A stretch of 64,000 nt of DNA, taken from contig OV050032.1 of NCBI GenBank assembly GCA_920105625.2, positions 200,019,291 to 200,083,290 of the forward strand, written 5' to 3'. Position numbers and translations under genes: made by a program. The DNA is from Clusia tigrina. Its lineage: Eukaryota; Arthropoda; Insecta; Diptera; Clusiidae. The notes beneath the pieces were generated by a model. The model did no database searches, was not told where the DNA came from, and worked only from the letters and a program-made list of their open reading frames with translations. Positions 11,259-21,639 of the stretch are shown one piece after another (position 1 is the first letter of the stretch; every line of letters starts with the position of its first letter).

Positions 11259-12440
11259 GTAGTACTGTCTCTGGGAGTCCATAGATTGAAGCAGCATCAA
11301 TTCTCTGATTCCCCGCGGACTAGTTCTCAGTTCGTTATTTTCCCTCCAGGGTATGTATGCGCTTCTGATGTCCTTGGATGTGTGTGTATATAATATACTC
11401 ACATTCTTTAGCAATTTTGGCATGATTTGGGAAGGTTACGCTACGTTTTCGCTACAATCCCGCTACATGGACTTGGCATATTTTTGTTGTTGCCAAACAT
11501 GAAAATGCCGTGTACGAATCTACGCAATTTAAAAGGCACGAATTTCTGAGCCTACCAAACACTGCGCAACTCTTGCGTTTCGTTATGTTTGGCGGCGGAG
11601 TGGCATTTTAACGGAGAGAAAGAAAACAAAAAACAAAACAGACGCATTTAAATTGGTAGTCTGAAGATTTATGTTGCCATTGTTCGTTCCCCGCTCAATA
11701 TGGGCAATTTTTATAATTTTTCCCTCAATACAACAAAGCATATTTTTCTTAACTGAAAATGCAAAAAAAAACAAAAAAACAAAAATAAAAACTTAAAATT
11801 ATAATAAAGAAAAAAAACAACAACAAAAAAAATTCCGCTTAAATTTCAACGTTTCATTGTTTGACAGCGTCGTAAATTGCAAAAATATTGCAAAAAAATT
11901 GCTTGCAGTGGGTTTCCCGCCGCTACTTCCGCCAGACGGTTTCACTTTTTCATACGCGCCGCGCCGCGCCGAGTCGAGCCGCGCTCAGCTGATTGCTTCG
12001 GTTTTCTGTTCGCATGGTGTTTAACTTTTCACTTTTAACTTTTCATCATAATTTCACTTTTCTTTCCCACCCTCAGCAGTTCACGAGTTATGAGCTTTGA
12101 AAATAATTTATGATATTTCATTGCTTTGAACAATTTTACCACCGACCAAAGCACTCCACTCATCTGCTCGTGCACGCTTCTTGCGTAGTCGAGGGCATGA
12201 TTTGTTGACATGTACAAATGTCAATTAGGCAAGAGCTGTCGAAGAGGTCTGGTTGGGGAATACTGTTGCCACTGTCGTCGGGAGCAGCAGTCAGCGAGTG
12301 CCGAACATATTTACTAACAGAAGAGCTCCACTGAAGTGTGAGAAGGAAAAGCACCAGAGAAGAGGGTAGGGAATTTCCTGAGAAACACACCAATGCAAAT
12401 CAAATCCATCGAAAGGATTTAGACGAAAAATTTCCACAAG
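11259..12440. other. Intergenic; GC-rich patch at 11940-11990, no gene seen
   Basis: Contains A-rich runs (11760-11840) and a GC-rich CGCGCCGCGCCGCGCC patch near 11946 followed by AGCTGATTGC. Such a patch could be promoter-proximal or 5' UTR sequence of an unseen gene, but nothing in the window confirms it. Confidence 0.4.
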
Positions 12441-13460
12441 TAATTGAGTTTAGTACAGACACGTTAGAATAATAATAGAAACAAAAGAGGGGAACTACAG
12501 ATTTGATCAGGGGTGTAATTCCCTGAAACAAACCAACACGAAAGTAAGGAAGAAACTGAGAACTATCAAAAATACTGTAGTACAAGCAATTGAGTGTAGT
12601 ACAGACACGTTAGAATAATAATAGAAACAAAAGAGGGGAACTACAGATTTGATCAGGGGTGTAATTCCCTGAAACAAACCAACACGAAAGTAAGGAAGAA
12701 ACTGAGAACTATCAAAAATACTGTAGTACAAGCAATTAAGTGTTAGAATAATAACAGAAACAAAAGAGGGGAACTACAGATATGATCAGGGGTGTAGTTC
12801 TCTGAAACAAGCCAACACGAAAGTAAGGAAGTAACTGAGAACTATCAAAAATATTGTAGTACAAGCAATTGAGTGTAGTACAGACACGTTAGAATGATAA
12901 CAGAAACAAAAGAGGGGAACTACAGATATGATCAGGGGTGTAATTCCCTGAAACAAACCAATACGAAAGTAAGGAAGAAACTGAGAACTATCAAAAATAC
13001 TGTAGTACAAGCAATTGAGTGTAGTACAGACACGTTAGAATGATAACAGAAACAAAAGAGGGGAACTACAGATATGATCAGGGGTGTAATTCCCTGAAAC
13101 AAACCAACACGAAAGTAAGGAAGAAACTGAGAACTATCAAAAATACTGTAGTACAAGCAATTAAGTGTTAGAATAATAACAGAAACAAAAGAGGGGAACT
13201 ACAGATATGATCAGGGGTGTACTTCTCTGAAACAAACCAACACGAAAGTAAGGAAGTAACTGAGAACTATCAAAAATATTGTAGTACAAGCAATTGAGTG
13301 TAGTACAGACACGTTAGAATGATAACAGAAACAAAAGAGGGGAACTACAGATATGATCAGGGGTGTAGTTCTCTGAAACAAGTCAACAGGAAAGTAAGGA
13401 AGAAACTGAGAACTATCAAAAATACTGTAGTACAAGCAATACTGTAGTACAAGCAATTGA
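12441..13460. repeat. 146/133-bp minisatellite with 425-bp higher-order unit
   Basis: Seven monomers start with (C/T)AATT(G/A)AGTGT at 12441, 12587, 12733, 12866, 13012, 13158 and 13291, and the array ends near 13460. Lengths are 146, 146, 133, 146, 146, 133 and 146. The 133-bp form lacks 13 bp (TAGTACAGACACG). The A-A-B trimer therefore repeats every 425 bp. The minus-strand open frames of about 74 codons recur because the monomer recurs; 146 is not a multiple of 3 and no protein is implied. Confidence 0.95.
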
Positions 13461-13726
13461 TACAATCAATTTATTTGTGGTACACAACTGAAGCATTTTA
13501 AATAAATGGTCTCAAGAATTCCTGATCAGATAATGATCTGACATAATACTTCTACTTCTACTTGGAAATGTGTTTAGGTCTGGATACTCACCAGGCTCAA
13601 CAATGATAGCAAGAACAAACATGAATCTCAAGATGATGTTTCTACAGAGAAACATTGGAAGGGACGAATGATGGATTGATAGAAGAATAGAGAATAACAG
13701 TGAAGCTAGAAATCCGGATTATCCTT

Positions 13727-13925
13727 CCAAAGAAAGCAAATAGATTAGAGAAACAGCAAGAAGAAAAAAAGAAGTCGTAGAAAAGGCAAGAAAGGGCAAG
13801 GAAATTAGAGAAACAACAAGAAGAGCCAAAGAAATTATAGAACAAGCAAGACAAGGCAAGGAAATTATAGAAAGATCATGAAAAAGCAAAGAAATTATAG
13901 AAAAAGTATGAAAAATAGTTGTTAT
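13727..13925. repeat. Purine-rich short minisatellite (GAAATTATAGAAA-type)
   Basis: Loose repeats of GAAATTATAGAAA...GCAAG, roughly 30 bp long, with substitutions. Non-coding. Confidence 0.8.
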
Positions 13926-13997
13926 ATAGAAAAATAATGAAAGCAAAAACTTGATGGGGGAAAACCATTCAATAATGCAAACAGTCTGATATCTATA

Positions 13998-14372
13998 ATG
14001 GTGATTATGATGATAATGATGACAATGATGCTAATGATGCTAATGATGATAATGATGATAATGATGATTATGATGCTAATAATAAATAGGATGATAATGA
14101 TGCTAATGATGCTAATGATGATAATGGCGATTATGATGATTATGATGATATTAATGACTAGGATGATAATGATGCTAATGATGATTATAATGCTAATGAT
14201 GATTATAAGGCTAATGATGATAATGATGCTAATGATGATAATGATGATTATGATGATATTAATGACTAGGACGATAATGATAATTATAATAATATTAATG
14301 GCTAGGATCATAATGATGATAATGATGATTATGATGCTAATAATGACTAGGATGATAATGATGATTATCATC
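13998..14372. repeat. (ATG/ATGATGATA/ATGCTA)n trinucleotide tract
   Basis: About 375 bp of ATGATA, ATGCTA and ATGATT units, with larger repeats around TTAATGACTAGGA. The Met-rich plus frame and Ile-rich minus frame are artefacts. Confidence 0.95.
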
Positions 14373-15119
14373 ATAAGGACGTAAGATATTTGTTAATGGC
14401 TCCTGCCAAATTCTGTCTGGCAAGCGTACAATTCCTGCTCTCCCCAACCATTAATCGAACCACATTTCTAGATTCAACTGATGCTGCTTGGCAGAACAGT
14501 TCATATCTAGAGGCAGCACAGCACAGTTGTAAGAAAGCAAACACAAACAAAACACATCAGCAATATTTATCATAATCTCTATAACTATCCATGTATGTAG
14601 GTACGAGTCTACTCATAGTTCCTCAGCAGGCAACTTCAAAGTGCCGCTTGATTATGTCAGTGATTTGTTTAAATCATGCACTGAAATTGTGGCAGAACGC
14701 TTGCATCTTCGCTGGGATGTCTAGGAACACACAACCAACCATCCGCACAAGTAGGTATGGGTGTGTGTGCATAAAACTGCCAGCAAATGATTTGTTCAAC
14801 TAAATTCAGGGAAATTTCGTTGCTCTACATCACTCATCAAGTCAAACCGAATACTGAATGCGGAGCCGGCTGGAATCAGACGATGCAGCTGTGGAGCGCC
14901 GCCTGGTGCGGGACTGTTTGTGTTTGTTAGTTTTTGTTTTATTTGAAATAGTTTTCTCAAATAGCTGACATGAGGGAATTGGTATTCATGTCAATGAATA
15001 GTTAAACACTCTGACAGAGATACCAAAAAGAGGAACGTTTCGTTGCTACAGAATGATTTAAGTAAATACTGCACTGGGTTAGGAAAGGATAGCAAAATAT
15101 CGATAGAGAAGAACAAAAC
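14373..15119. other. Intergenic; no gene seen
   Basis: Ordinary sequence without a supported coding region or clear transposon. Confidence 0.55.
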
Positions 15120-16035
15120 GAAACAAAGCTACGAATCGTTACTCAGTAACGAAACATCACTCAGTAACGAGTGGTAACATAGTAACAAGTCCTAGCACAA
15201 TAACGAGTCGCAGCAGAATAACGATTCGTTACACTGTGACAAATTAGGACACAATAAAGACTCGTTAGGGTATAAGGTAACAAACAACTGAACACCAACG
15301 AAGCTAATAACGATCAGAAAATCCGCACTGCGGCGCATTATCACGAATTAACGAATAGTCACAAATAACGCATCATTACACAGTAACGAACTGTCAAAAG
15401 AACTGCATAGGAGAGACAAAGTAAAAAACTGTCACGGAATAGCCACATAGTAACGAATCGTCACAAACTAAAGAATCGTCACAAAGTAAGGAATCGTCAC
15501 ACAGCACAGAATTGTCACACAGTAATGGATCGTCCACACAGTAAAGAATCGTCACACAGTAATGAATCGTCACACAGTACAGAATCGTCACTTAGTAAAG
15601 AATCGTCACACAGTAAAGAATCGGAACATGTTAACAAACAATCAACAGCAATCAGTCAGGAACCAGAGTGACCAATGGATACAATGTAACGAGTAGCAAC
15701 GAATCGTCACAAAGTAAAGAATCGTCACAAAGTAAATAATCGTCACACAGTAATGAATCGTCACACAGTACAGAATCGTCACTTAGTAAAACGAATCGTC
15801 ACAAAGTAAAGAATCGTCACAAAGTAAATAATCGTCACACAGTAATGAATCGTCACACAGTACAGAATCGTCACTTAGTAAAGAATCGTCAATCAGTAAA
15901 GAACATAAGGAACATGTTAAGGGACAATCAACAGCAACGAATCATCCAACAGAAACGAAACTTCATTCAATCAGTCAGGAACCAGAGTGACGAATCGATA
16001 CACTGTAACGAGTTGCAACGAATCGTTGCACATTC
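15120..16035. repeat. 18-bp minisatellite GAATCGTCACACAGTAAT, degenerate flanks
   Basis: The core 15430-15900 is a tandem array of 18-bp units (GTCACA-AGTAA-GAATC). A block of about 85 bp is itself duplicated (15705-15790 and 15790-15880). Flanks at 15120-15420 and 15900-16035 carry more degenerate CGTTAC/AGTAACGA units. Confidence 0.9.
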
Positions 16036-17045
16036 GACTATTCTGTGAGGAAACTTCAGATAGTTTCAACTACAAAACTCAGATGAATGCAAAAGAAAGT
16101 ATCGAATGCAAACAAAATGAATCCAACGATTGTTGGCTACAATCGACATGAGTCTCAATAACACACCTTGTAACCCCTTCATAAGTGAGTGAGGCCAAGG
16201 ACTATGCCACTGGTGCGTTCCTTTACTGAGATGTCTATTCCGTGTCAATGCTTCTAAATTGTTCCAAACTTAGCGTGGCGCCTCACCCTGAGAAGCCATT
16301 AACACTCCATATCCTACCGCAACCCCAGCCTAAAGCAGTTATATCTGCCCCACTTTAGGGAGTTCACGAGTCTTAATAACAACGCCATCAATACAGAACC
16401 CACAATTTATTGATCAAACAACAATCAAGCAAGCGCGCATTCCTTTGGTGCGCACTTCGGCCTCAAAAGGCTACAATAAGGTTCAAGGTGTTGGAAGTAG
16501 GGTGGCGGCACTATTTTCGTTCAAGAAATACACACAGAAAGACTTGGTATGAATTGTTCCCAAACCATTTAAAGAACATACCTGAAGAACAAGAAGAAAG
16601 TTAAGATGAAATTTGCCCGAGTTCAAACATCCAATGACCCTGGATATAAATTTTGATATCGGACAAGAAACACGCCCACTTTCTGTGTAGAAGGCATAGT
16701 TCACAAACCAAATACGAATTCTGGTTGGCACTTCAATCTTCAGGTGAGTGTTTTGCTATCTACGAAACATGGTGGTGAGTAGAAATAAGAATGCTGCAAC
16801 CCGCCTCAAAGCAGCGGCTTATTACCTACCACCTGCCACCTTACACCAGCTCACCGTGGGTTCAGAAACAGTGCACAACGTGAGAACAGTTGAGTGCACA
16901 GAAGTTATCAGTGCTAAAGTAAACCATGTCAGAGGACGACAACTCCAATCGCTGCCACAGTGGCGTTTGGTGAACGGCCAATTCGGTTGTGTTGCGTTAG
17001 TTAATTCCACCAATTTTCGATTACGACGCTCAGTGTTGGCACAGC
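16036..17045. other. Upstream region of Daw1; possible 5' UTR intron
   Basis: No separate gene is supported. A perfect donor CAG/GTGAGT lies at 16743/16744, and an acceptor-like GGCACAG ends at 17044, one base before the Daw1 ATG. A 300-bp 5' UTR intron is thus possible, though the polypyrimidine tract is poor. The frame 16748-17086 overlaps the Daw1 start and has no recognisable domain. Confidence 0.35.
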
Positions 17046-18491
17046 ATGAGTGGGAGCACAAACAGGACGAACCTCAGCTTGGATAAGCTCTATTTGCGCT
17101 ATTATCCTCCGGGCATAGCTTTGGGCTACTGCAACGATACTGGCGGCGAGCAGTTGAAGCATATCGACTTATTAGATTTGGATCTGAAAACAAATCCGGA
17201 ACTACTCGCCCACAAAATAATCGAGCAGGAACAAAGGGAGGACGAACAGCAAAGCGGCAAGGATTGTGACTTTGCAGCGGCGGCGGCAACGCCCACCACC
17301 ACCAACTGCTCAGCATGCAAGCATGCAACTACTACACCAATGGCAGAGTGCGCCTTGCGACCTGTGCCCGCATACTCCTCAACACCCAACGCCTCAGTCG
17401 ACATGAAAACTTGCAGCAGCCTGAAGCAGGCCATCATGAAGCTGCAACGCAAACTGCGCGAACCGGCCAAGAAGAAATTCTACCTCTACAAGTGTCTCGA
17501 GTCGCACATCCTGCCGCTGACGAATGTCTGCTTCGATCGCAGCGGCGAGCGCTGCCTGACCGGCAGCTATGACCGCACTTGCCGCATCATTAACACGCAC
17601 AACACCCAGCAGCAGCATGTGCTGGCGGGGCATGATAATGTTGTGTTCTCAGTGGGCTTTAATTTTCCCCATTGCGATAAAGTGGTCACAGCTTCTTTCG
17701 ACGCCACCGCCAGAGTGTGGCACGCCGCGTCCGGACTGTGCCAGAGCACATTGCAGGGCCACACAGCTGAACTGGTGGCCGCTGAATTCAATCCGCTTCA
17801 CTCGAACGAAATTGTGACGGCCTCCATGGACGGTACAGCGCGCATATTCGACGTGGAGACGGCGCTACAGCTGCAGACACTCAACCAGCACGGCGCTGAG
17901 GTCATTGCCAGTCGCTTCAATTCGACCGGAAATCTAGTGCTGACGGGTTCATTCGATAGAACGGCCTCTGTGTGGGACACGAGAACGAATTGCTCTGTGG
18001 CGCAACTGCGTGGTCACACGGCCGAACTGAGCAACTGCATCTGGAACTTTCCGTGTGACCTCATAGCGACAGGGTCGCTGGACAACACTGCGCGCGTGTG
18101 GGATGTGCGTCGTCTCGACCGCAGTCTGCACTCAATCGCCGACCACAGTGACGAAGTGCTCGACCTTGCGTTCGACTATACGGGCAAACTTTTGGCCACC
18201 GGCAGCAGCGATTGCTCTGCCCGTGTGTGGAGTGTGCGGGGAGAGCTGCAGCTGATATCACTGATGCTGGGTCACAGTGATGAGGTCTCCAAGGTGTGCT
18301 TCAGTCCGCCGGGCGGGGTACTCATGACCGCTTCGGCAGATCATACCGCACGCCTTTGGCTGACCGAGAGTGGTCTCTGCTCCCAAGTGCTATCGGGCCA
18401 CACGGCGGACGTTTTCTCGTGTGCCTTCAGTTACGCCGGCGACACAATAATCACCGCTTCCAAGGACAATAGCTGCCGATTGTGGAGATGA
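17046..18491 (+). CDS. Daw1: Dynein assembly factor with WD repeats 1 (DAW1/WDR69/ODA16 orthologue)
   Basis: The protein has 481 residues in one uninterrupted exon. The N-terminus has LYLRYYPPGIALGY and HIDLLDL (residues 16-45), the signature start of DAW1. FYLYKCLESHILPLTNV (about 145-161) leads into an eight-repeat WD40 propeller (about 153-481) with repeated GH...TGS.D.TARVWD units, ending CAFSYAGD...SKDNSCRLWR. In other organisms DAW1/ODA16 links outer-arm dynein to intraflagellar transport, so the expected role is assembly of motile cilia or sperm flagella; in a fly that means sperm and perhaps chordotonal cilia. It is longer than vertebrate DAW1 (about 415 residues), mainly through a Gln/Ala/Thr-rich insert at about residues 60-120. 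The CDS is clearly more GC-rich than its surroundings. The ATG at 17046 is chosen because the conserved N-terminus begins just after it. No frameshift or stop. It stands alone among transposons. Confidence 0.95.
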   Translation: MSGSTNRTNLSLDKLYLRYYPPGIALGYCNDTGGEQLKHIDLLDLDLKTNPELLAHKIIEQEQREDEQQSGKDCDFAAAAATPTTTNCSACKHATTTPMAECALRPVPAYSSTPNASVDMKTCSSLKQAIMKLQRKLREPAKKKFYLYKCLESHILPLTNVCFDRSGERCLTGSYDRTCRIINTHNTQQQHVLAGHDNVVFSVGFNFPHCDKVVTASFDATARVWHAASGLCQSTLQGHTAELVAAEFNPLHSNEIVTASMDGTARIFDVETALQLQTLNQHGAEVIASRFNSTGNLVLTGSFDRTASVWDTRTNCSVAQLRGHTAELSNCIWNFPCDLIATGSLDNTARVWDVRRLDRSLHSIADHSDEVLDLAFDYTGKLLATGSSDCSARVWSVRGELQLISLMLGHSDEVSKVCFSPPGGVLMTASADHTARLWLTESGLCSQVLSGHTADVFSCAFSYAGDTIITASKDNSCRLWR

Positions 18492-18817
18492 TATGATTGG
18501 TTCGAATGCGGCATGAATGTGGAGAGTGACGAAGGGATGTCCATGTAGGGGCGAAGGGACCAATGGCTCCGATGAGGCTCACGGCAGTCGCATATCTTAA
18601 GGCACTTGCACGTACTTGTCACATACACAAAGATATTGAAATACAGAGTTCATTGAGAACTATTTTGAAATAATAGAACAATTACTCAGGATAATATGGT
18701 TCAGCCTGGTGAGGTTCTCTGAGTCTTTTAATGGGCGAAAGGATTTAGGAACTAAAAAAAGTGAAAGTCCATGTCAGTGATTTTAAAGTGTGAAATCTTG
18801 TTTAGTGCGACCAACGT
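18492..18817. other. Daw1 3' flank
   Basis: Probably contains the Daw1 3' UTR. No canonical AATAAA is obvious in the first 300 bp; AAATAATAG near 18670 is a weak alternative. Confidence 0.35.
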
Positions 18818-19220
18818 AGGTAGGTTGGGCAGCCGCAACACCAATAAACCAGTGATGCCACTTCGACCACCAGTTGGGTCCGTTGTGAGCCGCGGATACG
18901 AGTCATGGCAACGCTTCCCCCTCCAGATTGAACCAACCTGAGCCTTTTATAAAGCTAAGAAGGTTGTTGACACTTGATTGGTATAGATTATCCATACTTG
19001 CTATGAAGTGGGATAAAAAGCAAACGTTCCCTATTTCTAGCAAAAGCTGGACATGCACAGAAGAGATGCTGAACCGTTGCCAGTTCCTCCTCTTTTCAGC
19101 AGCTGCGACAGAACTCCTATTATTCTTGCATGATTTCCTATTAGACAATGTCCCGTGAGGGTTCCCATTAAAGTCCTAATTTGTAGTCTATTGAGTCTAA
19201 TGATATTCCTCAAGAAGAAC
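18818..19220 (-). mobile_element. LINE 3' end, family I
   Basis: The minus strand gives NIIRLNRLQIRTLMGTLTGH, CLIGNHA, a degenerate knuckle (NGSASLLCMSSFC) and YKRLRLVQSGGGSVA in shifted frames, then the family I 3' UTR (CCAACTGGTGGTCGAAGTGG) and a CCTACCTACG end at 18818. It is a 5'-truncated pseudogene; identity with the 5585-6340 copy is evident by eye over most of its length. Confidence 0.75.
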
Positions 19221-20253
19221 CAAGAGAGCTGTTCATTTTGTTTAGAGTGACTAAGAGAGCTGTTAAGCTTTCGCCTCATTTCGGAGGATCTCAAAGACGG
19301 AACGATTTTACCTCACATGTGGCACCAATTCTCCTCTTGCTATGACAGCGATGGAGGATAATTAGTTCAGAGAAGTTTAGAATCAGTTTTGGACCTAATA
19401 CGCCAGGTTATTTCCAACAAAAATTATTCCCACTTCACTGGGAACATTGTTCTTCTTGACATAAATACTTAGATCAGCAACGTTTTAAATGTAATCTTCC
19501 ACTGGACATCATATATCCTATCTAGCCATCGCTTGTGCGATTGCTAGAACCATGCAAATGGAAGGATATGAAGCACGAATCATTGGATCAACATAAAGAG
19601 TATTAATAATATACTCATACAAGGTGACTAGTCAGCTGCTAGGGGTCTCACTAGGTTAACCGCGGTAAAGACTACCAAAAAGTTATTGGAACTACCATAA
19701 AACTGTTATAAAAGTACTCACGTTAATGTTCCATAAACTTAATTAGGTGTTGGAATAACTCCCAAAAGCACTTATTTTAGCAGAACAAAACAAGGTTTCA
19801 GTAGGGTTCTACAGGAAACTTAAAACTTGTTGAGGATAAACCCTTGTATTATTTAGGAATGATAAGAAGACGACGTCACAAAGTGCCAAAAGATTGAACA
19901 GTGAAGTGGATAAATCTTGACTTCCACTGCGAAAGCTATCGAGAACTCGATTGTCAGAAAGAAATGTGACCAGATGCCATGATAGAGAAGGATTCACCAA
20001 GTTTGTAGATTACCATGCATTTCCACATGCATATCCGACGATAGGCGTGGCCATACTAAAATCTTCAAGTTGAACAATTTGTACCCACGACTCATACATA
20101 CGAGTATGTCCACAGAAGGAAGCCACATTTTTCTCCAATACATACAGCATAAGAGCGATTCTCTTTGGTTGGCTTGTCTTCATCTGGGATTGCCCAAAGC
20201 ACGGTTAATTGTTTAATTTCCATCCTCACATGTTCTGTGTGCAATGTACTAGT
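19221..20253. other. Intergenic; no gene seen
   Basis: AT-rich sequence without recognisable coding or transposon content. Confidence 0.5.
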
Positions 20254-20978
20254 ATCGTGTTGAAGATCAGTCTCGTATGTATCATGTTGAAGATAAGCCT
20301 CGTATGTATCATTTGGAAGATTAGCCTCGTATGTATCATGTTGAAGATCAGTCTCGTATGTATCATGTTGAAGATCAGGCTCGTATGTATCATGTTGAAG
20401 ATCAGCCTCGTATGTATCATGTTGAAGATCAGTCTCGTATGTATCATGTTGAAGATCAGCCTCGTTTGTATCATGTGGAATATCAGCCTCGTATGTATCA
20501 TGTTGAAGATCAGCCTCGTTTGTATCATGTGGAATATCAGCCTCGTATGTATCATGTTGAAGATCAGGCTCGTATGTATCATGTTGAAGATCAGCCTCGT
20601 ATGTATCATGTTGAAGATCAGCCTCGTATGTATCATGTTGAAGATCAGCCTCGTATGTATCATGTTGAAGATCAGCCTTGTATGTATCATTTGGAAGATC
20701 GGCCTCGTATGTATCATGTTGAAGATCAGCCTCGTATGTATCATATGGAAGATCAGCCTCGTATGTATCATGTTGAAGATCAGCCTCGTATGTATCATGT
20801 TGAAGATCAGCCTTGTATGTATCATTTGGAAGATCGGCCTCGTATGTATCATTTGGAAGATCGGCCTCGTATGTATCATTTGGAAGATCAGCTTCGTTTG
20901 AATCATGTTGAAGATCAGCCTCCTATGTATCATGTTGAAGATCAGCCTCGTATGTATCATGTTGAAGATCAGCCTCGG
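20254..20978. repeat. 27-bp minisatellite, about 27 copies
   Basis: Unit ATCAGCCTCGTATGTATCAT + GTTGAAG. The length is a multiple of 3, so two plus frames (230-232 codons; MYHVEDQPR repeats) and one minus frame (244 codons) stay open together. Variants (TTTGGAAG, GGAATATC) are shared by non-adjacent units, which indicates segmental duplication inside the array. Confidence 0.95.
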
Positions 20979-21448
20979 ATGACCTTATTGAATATACGCT
21001 TGTTGACATCAAGTGGATCCCTTTTTTGATTCAAATCTACCGAGCATAGAGATACCTGAACTCTGAATGAGAATACTATCGTACTTTTACGATGTCCTTA
21101 TTCTGTCTCATTCTGTGATGAAATAAACCCTGAAAACTGCAAGGAATCGCATTCCACATGTTTCAAATCTCGAATTATCCAGATAAAGTCAAGGAAATAT
21201 TATTAAAATTGTGTTTAACTTTAAAAAAAATGTTTCCACTAAATTTAAAGTAGCCTTTATGATTCTGCCAATATCTTTCTTTCCCGAACGTGAACCGTGG
21301 TTTCATATTCTTTTAGAAAATGTATCACAAAACTATATAATCGAAAATTTAAAGGATATAAAAGGGTGGTTTGTTGGAGACAGAGAATTTAGGCAACTTA
21401 AACGTGAAACGGCACAGCAGCGAAATAAAACAGACGGACGTTGTACAC
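20979..21448. other. Spacer between two minisatellites; no gene seen
   Basis: The open frame at 21211-21471 has no recognisable domain and runs into the 21-bp array. Confidence 0.45.
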
Positions 21449-21639
21449 GAATCCACTCAAAATCGTGGTGAATCCACTCAAAATCGTGGCGACTCCACTC
21501 AAAATCGTGGTGGATACACTCAGAATCGTCGTGACTCCACTCAAAATCGTGGTGAATCCACTCAAAATCGTGGTGAATCCACATAGAATCATGGTCAATA
21601 CACTACAAAATCGTGGTGAATCCACTCAAAATCATAGTG
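21449..21639. repeat. 21-bp minisatellite, about 9 copies
   Basis: Unit GAATCCACTCAAAATCGTGG + T with small variants. Encodes STQNRGE repeats in one frame by chance. Confidence 0.95.

Noticed and set aside
12400..13465. Family of ~74-codon hydrophobic minus frames repeated six times
   Set aside because: They simply follow the 146-bp monomer; monomer length is not a multiple of 3, so no continuous protein.
13922..14384. Ile-rich (-) and Met-rich (+) frames that look like membrane proteins
   Set aside because: Trinucleotide tract translated in two frames.
16748..17086. 112-codon plus frame upstream of Daw1
   Set aside because: Overlaps the Daw1 start in another frame and has no recognisable domain; probably 5' UTR or intron.
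20209..21029. Three overlapping open frames of 230-244 codons
   Set aside because: Produced by the 27-bp array, whose unit is a multiple of 3 and lacks stops in three frames.
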